Positions 42,888-52,162 of a stretch of DNA of 64,000 nt are shown here, piece after piece (position 1 is the first letter of the stretch; every line of letters starts with the position of its first letter). The stretch comes from Simkaniaceae bacterium (lineage in GTDB: Bacteria > Chlamydiota > Chlamydiia > Chlamydiales > Simkaniaceae): contig CP073763.1 in the NCBI GenBank assembly GCA_018399075.1, forward strand, positions 992,001-1,056,000, in the 5' to 3' direction. Both the position numbers and the translations under genes were made by a program. Under the pieces are notes generated by a model that was not told where the DNA came from, ran no database searches, and saw nothing but the letters and a program-made list of their open reading frames with translations.

Positions 42888-44188
42888 TGGATAATCCGCT
42901 GGATATCATTTAGAGGAAGGAGAAATCCTTCCTCTTTTTTTTCGATTCCCCTTTTAACCCTTTTAACACTCGACATGACAGTAGAGTGATCGCGTCCGAA
43001 TAGACGTCCAATCTTTAGATAGGGGTGTCCTAGCTTTTCGCGGCAGAGATACATTGCAATTTGCCGGGGGAGGGCGCACTCTTTATTTTGCGCTTTTCCT
43101 AAGATATCTTCCGTTTTAATGCCAAAGGTATTAGCGACTGTTTTCAGGATTTTTTCTGGAGTAAGGAATGTTTTTGATTCTTTTTCAATGAGATCTTTAA
43201 GGTGGTATTCTGCGATTTCTAGATCAGGAGGAAGTGTACTGTGAGGAAGGCGAAGAGCAAGCGCCTCGAGCGCTTGAATAAGAGCATGGAGATTCTTAAA
43301 AGACTTTAATAGAAAATCCTTTAATGGAGCGCTTAAAGGGAGATGAAGGGCAGATCCTCTTAGTTCCAAGATTTTCATTCTCTCCTTTTGATTGTGGGGA
43401 GATATTGAAAGGGTGATTCCCCATTCAAAACGGCTGATGAGACGTTCTTCGATTTCCTCGAGCAGTCGTGGTGGAAGATTAGATCCGAGAATGATTTGAA
43501 AGCCTGCGGTATGGAGGCGGTTAAAAGTATGAAAGAGTTCTTCCTGTGTTGCAATTTTACGTGAGAAGAGGTGAACATCGTCAATAATAAGGACTTCGAT
43601 ATCGCGGTAGGCTTTTCGAAACTCTTGGAGAGAGGCGGAGCGGAAAGCGCGAATTACATGTTCTGTAAAGGTATCAGCACGAACATAAAAGCATCGCTTA
43701 CCCATCTCTTGAAGAGCTTTGGCCGTTGCCATCAGAAGGTGAGACTTTCCACTTCCTTCGGGGCCATAAATATAGATGGGATTATAGCTTCCAAAGGGGA
43801 GCGAACCATCGATCAACTCGGAAAGAACATTAAAGGGGAGGTTTTCATCGGTTGGTTGAATAAAATCATCAAAAGTAGCATGAGACTCTAAATGATCAGG
43901 CTGATAAAAGCTTTCTTCATCTTCTTGTTTTTCTTTCTTTTTCGGGTATTCTTTTCCGAGAATGGAGAAATGGACTTTAATTTCCTTACCTCTACCGGTT
44001 AAGAGATATTTGGAAAGGTAAGGGGTGACATACTCTTTGAACCAATTAATCTGGAAGGAGTCGGCTGCATCTAAATAGAGGTTTCCAGCATCAAATTTAA
44101 CAACTTTTAGAGGGCGGAGCCATTGATTAACAGTTGTGCTACCGATCTTATGATCTAGAATATTGAGGAGCTCATTCCAGGCTTTCAT
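42884..44188 (-). CDS. dnaA: Chromosomal replication initiator DnaA
   Basis: 434 residues. Walker A GPEGSGKSHLL near 140, Walker B VLIIDDVHLF near 205, and the C-terminal DNA-binding signature GRDHSTVMSSVKRV near 405. Chlamydiae have two dnaA genes; its position next to yidC matches the copy recalled as CT250 (dnaA_1). The last codons hold the slc1 terminator in the antisense direction. It is 13 bases downstream of yidC. Confidence 0.95.
   Translation of the reverse strand: MKAWNELLNILDHKIGSTTVNQWLRPLKVVKFDAGNLYLDAADSFQINWFKEYVTPYLSKYLLTGRGKEIKVHFSILGKEYPKKKEKQEDEESFYQPDHLESHATFDDFIQPTDENLPFNVLSELIDGSLPFGSYNPIYIYGPEGSGKSHLLMATAKALQEMGKRCFYVRADTFTEHVIRAFRSASLQEFRKAYRDIEVLIIDDVHLFSRKIATQEELFHTFNRLHTAGFQIILGSNLPPRLLEEIEERLISRFEWGITLSISPHNQKERMKILELRGSALHLPLSAPLKDFLLKSFKNLHALIQALEALALRLPHSTLPPDLEIAEYHLKDLIEKESKTFLTPEKILKTVANTFGIKTEDILGKAQNKECALPRQIAMYLCREKLGHPYLKIGRLFGRDHSTVMSSVKRVKRGIEKKEEGFLLPLNDIQRIIH
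42912..42942 (+). terminator. Strong rho-independent terminator of slc1, inside the dnaA 3' end
   Basis: A 9-bp stem (AGAGGAAGG 42912-42920 with CCTTCCTCT 42927-42935) and six-base loop followed by eight T residues (42935-42942). It lies 25 bases after the slc1 stop but within dnaA codons for the KKEEGFLLPL segment, so one sequence serves as terminator on one strand and as coding sequence on the other. Confidence 0.75.
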
Positions 44189-44200
44189 CCAATGGTCGCA

Positions 44201-46621
44201 TTATTTATTTTTTTGCTTTACCAAGATTTCACGGCTATTCTTATTGGTCTTTTGACGTCTTTTAGACATATACCACTGTTGCAGGATCTGTAGTCCCATT
44301 GAAGAAAGCCAGTAAATATTTAGTCCAGAAGGGAATTTATAGAAGAGGAAGGTGAAGACGATTGTCATAACCATTCCCATCTTTTGTTGTTGCTGCTGCT
44401 GGTCAGTGATAGGGCCTTTTTTCTTATTTTGGGCAGCTGCCATCTTTTGTTGGAAGAACATGACAACGCCTAGAAGGATCGGAAGGAGGTGGAAAGAGGT
44501 TCCGATAAAGGGAATGGGGTAGTTCCAAGAGAAGACCACATCTGGAGCTGTAAGGTTATCGATCCACCCTGGAATAAAGGTTACGCCGCGCAATGGAAAG
44601 GTAGACTTTAAGAGGTCAAACATTCCAAAGAGGAATGGCATTTGAATAATTAGGGGAAGACAGCCTCCAAAGGGGTTGACCTTATGCTCTTTATAAAAAG
44701 CCATCATCTCCATTTGTCCTTTCTTAGGATCTTTTTTATGCTTTTCCTGAAGCTTTTGGAGTTTTGGGCTGATTTCTTGTAGTTTGAGCGTAGATTTAAT
44801 TGACCATGCATTAAGTGGGTACATCATAACCCTGAGAACAACAGTCAAGAAGATAATCGAAAGGCCCCATGAACCTGTTAAAGTATGGAACATATTCAAA
44901 ATGAAATATAGGAACTTTGCAAAGGGCTCTGAAATAAAGGCAAACCATCCATGGAAGCTTTGCGTTTCGGTATATTGTGGGTTATATCCAGTGACTGGAT
45001 TGGTATAGGTCTCGTCTACTTTCCTAAGGATATTTTTATCAATAGGCCCTGCATAGAAGCGGAATGTCATAGGCTCAGTTGTCCTTCTAAGAGGGACATG
45101 AACTTCATATCCAGGGTATTTACTTGCCGGATAAAGATCATGCTGAGAATCAATCATCGCAATGCGTGTTGGGTCCATATTTCCAGGGACATTATTCGCT
45201 TGAAACCCCATTCCAACTTCATTTGTAGGATCGATGATCAAAGTGAAGTAGCCATTTGAGTTCGCGATCCAATCAGGCTGGAAAGAGCTCATTGTTGTTG
45301 AGGTTTTCGGCAGTGAGAGCTTGTCAACAACACGTTTACTGTTTTGAACCGTGCTATATTTAATGACGGGAGTAGGGCTGCCTGAAATCAACTCCACTTC
45401 AGGAACTCCTGAAGCAATCCAAAGTCCTCTAGTATCTCCTTCAACTTTAATTGAAACATCGAGGCAATAAGGAGCATTCGACCCTTCCTGAGGAAAACTA
45501 TAGGTTTTTATGATTCGACGATTAGGAAAAGACCCTTCGAATTGAATCATTTTATCATCAAAACGGAGTAGTTTGTAATAGGTGCTTGAAGTTTCAGGAT
45601 CTTCAGAGACTGTATTGAATGCGTAATAACGTGGAGGAACATCGTAGGGAGGGTAACCACTATTTTTCTTGATTCCTCGACGAAGGAGAGGGTAGTAGCC
45701 TCCAATTGCTGTTTCTTTCATGACCGTTTGGGTCGATCCTTTTTCAACAATACGATAAGGGTGGCTAGGGAAATGGGCATTACTTGTATATTTCTTATCG
45801 ATAATCCGATCAAAATTAATGGGTAGGACAACACTTTCAAGATCTTGGTCATCTCTAAAGGGAAGATTGATTTCAGCAATCGCGCCTCCTAAGTTTGAGA
45901 AGACAACCTGCATCGTCTGATTTTCCAGGACATAATACTCTTGTTCAGAGAGAGGCTCAGATGGCACTGTTTCGACCCGATAATTAACAAGAGAGGTAAA
46001 ATTTGTCAGTTTTGAAAGAGTGAGAAAAGTTTTTGTCCGACTCTGGAAAACCCCTACAGGGAGATATTTCCCCTCAACCTGATAGAGGACAATGCCATTT
46101 TGCTGAGGAACAATAGAGGGGAAAAAGAGTTGTCCTTCATCATACTCACCGAGTATAACAGTTGGGTCTTCTTCCTCACTAAAAGAGACGACCTGCATGT
46201 CATGAGAGCCTACTTGAGGAATATAGGTGGAAGTCACTCCTGGATGTCCACTTGAACTATAAATAGCAAAATGATCGTCGCTTTGCACGAGGCGAGATTC
46301 TTTTCCCTTGATGTAAACAGTTTTTGACCAGTCAGAGTTCCATGATGTGACTAAATAAGTTCCTTGATCTGTTTCAACAGCCCAAGTGATGTTTTGGCTT
46401 TCATTAGCATTTTGAAAAACGCGAGTTAAAGGAAGGTTTTGGTAATTGACAGTACGCTTTTTAATATCTATTTCATTAGCAAGTTTTTTTTCTTCAGTCA
46501 GGACTGTTTGTTTTTGCTGTTGTTCGTCATATTCTTTTTGTTTTTTAGATGTAAAGTATTGATTGATAAAGAAAAGAGCAATTGTCATGGTCATGACAAA
46601 AAATATAAAGCGTTTATTCAT
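44201..46621 (-). CDS. yidC: Membrane protein insertase YidC
   Basis: 806 residues from the ATG at 46621, which begins the first membrane helix. It has an N-terminal helix, a large periplasmic domain (about 40-560) and the conserved insertase core with five helices (about 575-790; KPKKGQMEMM-type loop and GMFDLLKSTFPLRG). It inserts and folds inner-membrane proteins, alone or with SecYEG. Length fits the long chlamydial version. The neighbourhood yidC-dnaA matches CT251-CT250 as recalled. Lysine-rich C-terminus. Confidence 0.95.
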   Translation of the reverse strand: MNKRFIFFVMTMTIALFFINQYFTSKKQKEYDEQQQKQTVLTEEKKLANEIDIKKRTVNYQNLPLTRVFQNANESQNITWAVETDQGTYLVTSWNSDWSKTVYIKGKESRLVQSDDHFAIYSSSGHPGVTSTYIPQVGSHDMQVVSFSEEEDPTVILGEYDEGQLFFPSIVPQQNGIVLYQVEGKYLPVGVFQSRTKTFLTLSKLTNFTSLVNYRVETVPSEPLSEQEYYVLENQTMQVVFSNLGGAIAEINLPFRDDQDLESVVLPINFDRIIDKKYTSNAHFPSHPYRIVEKGSTQTVMKETAIGGYYPLLRRGIKKNSGYPPYDVPPRYYAFNTVSEDPETSSTYYKLLRFDDKMIQFEGSFPNRRIIKTYSFPQEGSNAPYCLDVSIKVEGDTRGLWIASGVPEVELISGSPTPVIKYSTVQNSKRVVDKLSLPKTSTTMSSFQPDWIANSNGYFTLIIDPTNEVGMGFQANNVPGNMDPTRIAMIDSQHDLYPASKYPGYEVHVPLRRTTEPMTFRFYAGPIDKNILRKVDETYTNPVTGYNPQYTETQSFHGWFAFISEPFAKFLYFILNMFHTLTGSWGLSIIFLTVVLRVMMYPLNAWSIKSTLKLQEISPKLQKLQEKHKKDPKKGQMEMMAFYKEHKVNPFGGCLPLIIQMPFLFGMFDLLKSTFPLRGVTFIPGWIDNLTAPDVVFSWNYPIPFIGTSFHLLPILLGVVMFFQQKMAAAQNKKKGPITDQQQQQQKMGMVMTIVFTFLFYKFPSGLNIYWLSSMGLQILQQWYMSKRRQKTNKNSREILVKQKNK

Positions 46622-46737
46622 CTTGCAGACTGCCTTTAGGGTTGCATATGGACTTATCCTACCAAACAAAAGATATAAAACCTAGATATCTTTTAGTGTA
46701 AATGTTAAAACTTTTAGGAAAATTTATCCGAGGTAGA

Positions 46738-47610
46738 ATGTCCTTAACAAATATTTCTTTATCTACACTTTCTAATTCTAAAAGAGCTTTAGAGCCATTA
46801 GCTTTTATGGGCTTAGCATTTTTAGCGGGGCGTGAACGGTTTATTGTGCACTTCGGCGGAGCTACTCCAGGAGGTTTTCTGGTAGCTGGTGGTTTAGCCT
46901 CCTTATTTTGCCATTTTACCAATAGAAATCAGAGCTCTAATTCTTTGGAAAAAGTAATTGCCTTAGCTTGTGCGTGTATGGTTTCCAGTGGAGTGACTCA
47001 TGTTCTAAAAGGAAGAGTTTCATTATCTCTTAAAAATCAGTGTAAAATCACAATGGTGTTTCTTATAGCTCATATAGGGATTGATGGTGTTTTCTCCTCA
47101 TATGAAGTGAAAGCCGCTCGTCGAGAACACCAACAGAGAATAGAAGATGGTCAAAAACTCAAGATAAAAGAAGTCCTTCGAATGCCAGTCCCACCCTCTT
47201 TAATAGGTGAAGGGCTTGAACTATCTGATAAAGGAAGAGCTGCTTTAAATCTCATCGATAAGGTGACTTTTTTAAGGCCAGATATGTATCTTGGAAAAGA
47301 TTTTATTCATGGTTGTGAATCTATTAGTCAAAGAATTCCACAAATCCCAGAAGAAAGAAGTTACCTACAATCCCCTTCTACTGAACAACCCCAAGTATGG
47401 TGGGCACACCATTTAATGCGTCAAATTGAAGGTGAAGGTGAATTAAGGGTCTATATCACTAATTTAAGGAAACGATCAGATCAGGAGTATTTGGATTTAG
47501 CGAACATACTGGAAACTTTAGCTAATGATGTAGGGGAAGCTCTGAAGCGTTACCAGAAAGAGGAGTCTATTTTAAGTGAACAGACTAGAACAACCTATGA
47601 TTTTTCATAA
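46738..47610 (+). CDS. Hypothetical membrane-associated protein
   Basis: About 290 residues from the ATG at 46738, which has GAGGT upstream; an in-frame ATG at 46702 would add twelve residues. The first 130 residues contain several short hydrophobic segments (FMGLAFLAG, GGFLVAGGLASLF, VIALACACMVSS, ITMVFLIAHIGI), and the rest is soluble and helical. No family recognised. Divergent from yidC. Confidence 0.6.
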   Translation: MSLTNISLSTLSNSKRALEPLAFMGLAFLAGRERFIVHFGGATPGGFLVAGGLASLFCHFTNRNQSSNSLEKVIALACACMVSSGVTHVLKGRVSLSLKNQCKITMVFLIAHIGIDGVFSSYEVKAARREHQQRIEDGQKLKIKEVLRMPVPPSLIGEGLELSDKGRAALNLIDKVTFLRPDMYLGKDFIHGCESISQRIPQIPEERSYLQSPSTEQPQVWWAHHLMRQIEGEGELRVYITNLRKRSDQEYLDLANILETLANDVGEALKRYQKEESILSEQTRTTYDFS

Positions 47611-47626
47611 GGTCTAAAAAGAGTGA

Positions 47627-49669
47627 TCATTTTATATTAGATTCTAACTCAGCTACAAAAGCCTGAAACCCTTCTGATCCTCGGAGGTTTTCGAGCCAGT
47701 CGTCTTCGAACATTTCTTCGATAGTTGGAAGGGCATCAAAGGCCTTTGCTTTTTCTAGAAACCGGAGGGAATTGTCGAGATCCCCGATCACGGAATAAAG
47801 GCAAGAAAGGGCATAATATGCATGAGTATTGCCTAGCTTAGCAGCTTGAATCATTTTATACTCTGCTTCACGCAGGTATTGATCTGATTCGATATCGCTT
47901 TCGAGAAGGTCCCCGAGATTTACAAGGGTGAGGGCCCAATCTAAGATAATTTGGTCATTCTCTTTTTCTTTTTGATGGGCGATTCGGTAATGATGAATCG
48001 CTCGTTGAAAAAGGTCGGGTTCGCTGACGAGTTCAGCATAGTGACTATAGGTTAAGGCGAGTTGGAAATGGATATGGGGAAACTCGGGTTTAAACATGAG
48101 AATATGATTCAAAAGATCGATGGCTTTAACATAACGGCTATCATTTTCTAAAAATCCTGCAAGTTGGTCTAGAGCAGAAGCATAATAGAAAATCCAGTCG
48201 GTATGGAGGTAGGCAGCATTTTTTTGTAGATTTAGAGCCTCTTCAAAGTGGTAGACAGAAAGCTCAATCGGCTGTTGTTCATGGCATATCTCCCCATATT
48301 TAAGAAGGCACATCGCATAGTGACTATGGCAAAGGCTTGTTTTTTCCAAGTTTAGAGCCTGTTCAAAGAAATGTAGGGAGCGATCATAACTTTTTTCATC
48401 ATGATCGAGAAGGGCTGCTGCAAAACTACTTGAAGCCATTGCATACCAAAGACGGTAATGAGTCCGATTAATGCTAAGGCCTTCTTGGAATTGCTCTAAA
48501 GCTTGATAGTAGTAATCGATATCTTTGTAATAGGTGCCAAGAGCGTAAAAACACATTCCGTAGGCATAGAAGGTTTCAGTATTTTCATCCTGCTCAATTA
48601 AAGGTTCAATTTTTCCTAGAGCTTCATGAATAATTTCTAATTGCTCTGTATAACTTCCCAGAAGAGCTAACGCTTCAACCCAAACAGCAACGACATAAGA
48701 GTTTTTCTTATCGCATCGGTGTGCTTTGAAGCATTTATCGATGCAAGCTCTGATTTTTTTTGTATCTTTGAAAATAGCTCCAGACTCTAGAAGAAGGCGG
48801 GCCCATTCAAGATAAGCTTTTGAGTTATTCTTCGAAAGTTGCAATGTTGTTGAAAAACACTCATTTGCTTGAGAAAAATGATCTTCATCATGGGTATAGC
48901 TATAAAGCGTTTTCATAGCGATAGCCAGAAGGAACCACCCTTCAGAAAAAGAGATTTTAATTGAAACGGCATTTTTATAGCAGTTAATTGCCTTGATAAG
49001 TAGGCGCGTATCATTGGTCTTTTTTCCCATGATACTATAAATATTTCCGAAGTTGATCCAAAATTCGGGAGCAAGATCATCCTGTAGAGACGAGGCTTTT
49101 TCGTATGCTTTGATAGCATAGTGGTAGTCAGTAATTTCACCAGATTTTTCAGCAAGTTTACTCCATATGTCCCCAAAATCCCAGTAGAGGTCCGCTAAAA
49201 CATCAGGGGTTTGACCCTCAGATAGTTCAATAGCTTTTTCATATTTCTTAAGGGCATTCGTGAAGTAGCTTGGCTCATTTCGCCTTTTTCCTAAAAAATA
49301 GAGGGTATTTCCCCAAAGGTGCCAAGCTTGGAAGGAGTAAGGGTCTAGGGTTGTTGCAACTTTGAACCGCTTACTAGCAAGGGTAAGGCCTTCTTCATTT
49401 TCCTCAGTACTGCCATATTCAAAAAGGGCAAGTCCCTGTTCCATGAAAAGTTGAGGGTTCTGAGGGTCAAGTTTAACCGCCATATCAAAGTATTCAATTC
49501 CCCCCTTGTCTCCATGAAGAAGACGGAATTCTCCCTTCTGAAGAAGGCTTTGGCTAAGCGCTGAATAGTCCTTTCCTTTAAGCTCTTCAATAGGCTTGCC
49601 TAAAGAGGCCTCCTCGTGGGAAGGAAGTTCAAAATTTGAAGGATGTTTCAGATGCTGTGTCTTTGCCAT
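47627..49669 (-). CDS. Large TPR-repeat protein
   Basis: 680 residues composed almost entirely of tetratricopeptide-like helical pairs from about residue 40 to 650 (for example FDMAVKLDPQNPQLFMEQG, KYEKAIELS, FEQALNLEKTSLCHSHYAM). No signal peptide or membrane helix. TPR arrays mediate protein-protein contacts, and chlamydiae have several such proteins of unknown role, some associated with type III secretion. It is monocistronic by position. Confidence 0.85.
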   Translation of the reverse strand: MAKTQHLKHPSNFELPSHEEASLGKPIEELKGKDYSALSQSLLQKGEFRLLHGDKGGIEYFDMAVKLDPQNPQLFMEQGLALFEYGSTEENEEGLTLASKRFKVATTLDPYSFQAWHLWGNTLYFLGKRRNEPSYFTNALKKYEKAIELSEGQTPDVLADLYWDFGDIWSKLAEKSGEITDYHYAIKAYEKASSLQDDLAPEFWINFGNIYSIMGKKTNDTRLLIKAINCYKNAVSIKISFSEGWFLLAIAMKTLYSYTHDEDHFSQANECFSTTLQLSKNNSKAYLEWARLLLESGAIFKDTKKIRACIDKCFKAHRCDKKNSYVVAVWVEALALLGSYTEQLEIIHEALGKIEPLIEQDENTETFYAYGMCFYALGTYYKDIDYYYQALEQFQEGLSINRTHYRLWYAMASSSFAAALLDHDEKSYDRSLHFFEQALNLEKTSLCHSHYAMCLLKYGEICHEQQPIELSVYHFEEALNLQKNAAYLHTDWIFYYASALDQLAGFLENDSRYVKAIDLLNHILMFKPEFPHIHFQLALTYSHYAELVSEPDLFQRAIHHYRIAHQKEKENDQIILDWALTLVNLGDLLESDIESDQYLREAEYKMIQAAKLGNTHAYYALSCLYSVIGDLDNSLRFLEKAKAFDALPTIEEMFEDDWLENLRGSEGFQAFVAELESNIK

Positions 49670-49935
49670 GCCTGCCTAAATTGGGTTAGAGTGAAATTAG
49701 AGAATACCTCCAAAAGCATTCCGATGTCAAAAAGGATTTTTCCCCCTAGGAAACACTTCTTGACTTTAACAAACTTTTTAAAGTTTGAGTCAGTCTCCGA
49801 AGCTGCTTCCTAAGAGTAAAAACTCTCTTTCTACATCGAAAGCCTTTTGGTGATATCCTCTCACGGATTATAGGTAAGGGATCCATTTTCGACAACGTGC
49901 TTTCCCTCTAAAAAATAGATTTTAAGGATATATGA
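49670..49935. other. Gene-free region with two hairpins
   Basis: About 265 bases between divergent genes. It holds a long imperfect hairpin at 49761-49792 (TGACT/AGTCA, a four-base bulge, then CAAACTT/AAGTTTG) and a 5-bp hairpin at 49813-49826 followed by CTTTCT. Neither is clearly a terminator. No reading frame or known RNA recognised; an unrecognised RNA or regulatory region is possible. Confidence 0.4.
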
Positions 49936-50409
49936 GTGATTCGAATTTTAATTCCTCTGCTAAAAATAAGAGGTTTAAAAAAAGAACCTCTTAATCTAAA
50001 ATTTATGCATATGTATACCTATAAACGAATTATTCGTGTTCAAGATACCGATGCTACTGGGGTTCTCTACTTTGCAAACCAACTGCAGATTGGTTTAGAG
50101 GTATTTGAAGATTTTCTTCATACTCAAGGATTTTCTATAGGCGAAATGATTAAAAAAAACCATTACCTTCTCCCGATTGTTCATGCTGAGGCTGATTTCT
50201 TTTCTCCGATCCATATCAGTGATACCTTGGACGTCACACTCTCTTTTCCTAAGATTGGAACAACTTCTTTTACTCATGCTTCAAAGGTCCTTAGAAATGG
50301 CGAAAAAGTAGGAACTGTCAAAATTGTTCATGTTGTTTACTGCCCTAAGAAGCAAGAGGGGATTCCAATCCCCGATGATTTAAAAAATAAAATTGTAACT
50401 TGCTCATAA
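49936..50409 (+). CDS. Hotdog-fold acyl-CoA thioesterase, candidate DHNA-CoA hydrolase (MenI)
   Basis: 157 residues if the GTG at 49936 is used, which has AAGGA seven bases upstream; an ATG at 50005 would give 134 residues, closer to the family length but without a ribosome binding site. The 4-hydroxybenzoyl-CoA/YbgC-type motif VQDTDATGVLYFANQ (active Asp) is present. Because the menaquinone operon (50840-59041) lacks a 1,4-dihydroxy-2-naphthoyl-CoA hydrolase, this neighbour is a good candidate, but a general YbgC-type thioesterase is also possible. Confidence 0.7.
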   Translation: MIRILIPLLKIRGLKKEPLNLKFMHMYTYKRIIRVQDTDATGVLYFANQLQIGLEVFEDFLHTQGFSIGEMIKKNHYLLPIVHAEADFFSPIHISDTLDVTLSFPKIGTTSFTHASKVLRNGEKVGTVKIVHVVYCPKKQEGIPIPDDLKNKIVTCS

Positions 50410-50448
50410 TCAAAATTTTTATCATAATGTTTCCCTAAAAGGTTAATA

Positions 50449-50895
50449 ATGGTTCCAGCAGTAAGAAATGCAGCCGATAAACTAGGTTACGATAACCCCT
50501 CATTGCTTCTTAGACGAACAGCATGGATGTCTGCTACATTTGCTTTAGCAACTGTTGCAGGAAAGTTTTTTGTCTCAGATCTTAATATCAAGTCTCATCT
50601 CACGTTTGGGCAAGTGCTTTCTCTTTCTTTCAATCTTATCTATTATAATAAGTACTCTGGAAAGGCGATTGACAAGTGCCCTAATCCCCTTAAAAAAGAT
50701 GTTTTTCATGTGATAAATTTTCTAGCTTTATTGATTATCCCAACGACGATAGGAAAACTTTTTGCTAGCAAGTGCTGGGGAAATATTTCATGGATTCAAG
50801 CGGGAAAAAGAACTGTTTATTTTGGGGGCTTTGGGATTGTTACCCTTTGTATGTCCGAGCTTTACAAGAGGGAACAAAAGAGACAGGGACTTTGA
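50449..50895 (+). CDS. Small hypothetical membrane protein
   Basis: 148 residues with about four hydrophobic segments (around 27-42, 53-66, 90-105, 120-135) and a basic C-terminus. No family recognised; general resemblance to the hypothetical at 46738. It overlaps the 3' end of the convergent menE gene by 56 bases, which is unusual and may relate to the short menE C-terminus. Confidence 0.5.
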   Translation: MVPAVRNAADKLGYDNPSLLLRRTAWMSATFALATVAGKFFVSDLNIKSHLTFGQVLSLSFNLIYYNKYSGKAIDKCPNPLKKDVFHVINFLALLIIPTTIGKLFASKCWGNISWIQAGKRTVYFGGFGIVTLCMSELYKREQKRQGL

Positions 50896-52162
50896 ATTTT
50901 GGAAGGAAGGTGCTCAAGTATTCTCTGAGCTCGTCATCATTGTATCCCTTCTCACTTTCAATATAAGCTTTTGGGCGGAATCCATATTCATCATCTGGGG
51001 TCGGGACAACCTCAGCACGAATAATCCCTTCGATATTTCCTAAAAGTTTTTCAATTTCTTCAGGATGGATATTTTCTCCGCCACTAATAAAGAGGCGATC
51101 TTTTCTGCCCCAAACTTGTAGACCTGTTTTAGGGGAATAGGTTCCAAGGTCCCGCGTCTCAAAATAGCCTTCTTTGTCTAAGGGAAGATCAAAGGTGCCA
51201 TCTCCCTTAAGGTAGCCTTTGAAAAGAGTTTTTCCACGGACAAGGATTTCGCCATCTTTTCCCACTTTCAATTCTCGATAAGGAAGAGGATGTCCCAATG
51301 AAAATGGGCCTGTGATAAAATGGGTCGCTATTTGCGAGCTCATTTCAGTCATTCCATAAGTGGGATGAATATTTACCCCTCGTCTTAAGGCTTTTTGAAA
51401 AAGAGAAGAGGGAATATGGGCTCCTCCTAAAAGGATATGTTTGTAAGAAGCGATTTCATCTTGGTCTAAGAGTCTCTTTAGTTGAGTCGGAACTAAAGAG
51501 AGGTGAGTAATGCCATTGACTTCTTTTCCTAAAGAAACTGTAGCACCTACCATGAAACTGCGGAAGAGGAGAGCTATTCCAGCAATATGATAAAGAGGGA
51601 GGGAAAGGTGGTAACGGTCTCCCTTTTCTATTGGGAGATAAGCATTTGAACCGAGAGCACTATAGTAGTGGTTTCCAAGGGTATGGCAGGCAATTTTTGG
51701 TTTTGCTGTTGTTCCAGAGGTAAAGAGATAGGTGGCTAACTGATTTTTTTCTAAAAAGGATTGCCCAGAGCGTTTTCCATCTCGAGTCAGCTTTGAAAAA
51801 GGGAGAGAAATTTGCTTAATTTTTGGAATTTTCACAGTGTCGGGATAAATCAGGAAAGAAGCTCCTAACTCATCTAAACTTTGAGGGAGAGTTTTTAATG
51901 GATGATAGGTGTTTATAGGACAGCAAATGGCTCCAAGTCTAAAAAGAGCAAAAAAAAGAAGGGGAGTCGGGAATTCCTTTGTAGGGAGAATAGCAACAGG
52001 ATCTCCGGCCTTAACACCATAGTTTTTGAGAGAAGAGACTGCCCCTTCAATCAATTTTTCACACTCTAAATAGTTCCACCCCTTCTCTTTTGAGAGGAGG
52101 GCTAGGTCCTTTGGGTTTTTTCTAGCATGAAGAGAAAAAGGGCACTCAAATACATTCATCAA
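50840..52162 (-). CDS. menE: O-succinylbenzoate-CoA ligase, C-terminally short
   Basis: 440 residues of the acyl-adenylate ligase superfamily: TYLFTSGTTAKPKIACHT (ATP loop, near 145), HPTYGMTEMSSQ (near 270), ETRDLGTYSPKTGLQVWGRKDRLFISGG (near 340-365). It activates o-succinylbenzoate with CoA. The chain ends KVPVSFVP...ARTYKG and then stops; in the family the pattern P-R-T-x-x-G-K continues with an adenylation lysine. Here the stop codon is in the lysine position, so activity may be reduced or supported by another residue. Last gene of the men operon. Confidence 0.85.
   Translation of the reverse strand: MMNVFECPFSLHARKNPKDLALLSKEKGWNYLECEKLIEGAVSSLKNYGVKAGDPVAILPTKEFPTPLLFFALFRLGAICCPINTYHPLKTLPQSLDELGASFLIYPDTVKIPKIKQISLPFSKLTRDGKRSGQSFLEKNQLATYLFTSGTTAKPKIACHTLGNHYYSALGSNAYLPIEKGDRYHLSLPLYHIAGIALLFRSFMVGATVSLGKEVNGITHLSLVPTQLKRLLDQDEIASYKHILLGGAHIPSSLFQKALRRGVNIHPTYGMTEMSSQIATHFITGPFSLGHPLPYRELKVGKDGEILVRGKTLFKGYLKGDGTFDLPLDKEGYFETRDLGTYSPKTGLQVWGRKDRLFISGGENIHPEEIEKLLGNIEGIIRAEVVPTPDDEYGFRPKAYIESEKGYNDDELREYLSTFLPKFKVPVSFVPSCKARTYKG

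Noticed and set aside
42884-42900. DnaA box-like TTATCCACT at the dnaA stop codon as a replication origin signal
   Set aside because: A single near-match that also encodes the last DnaA residues; no cluster of boxes or AT-rich unwinding region beside it.
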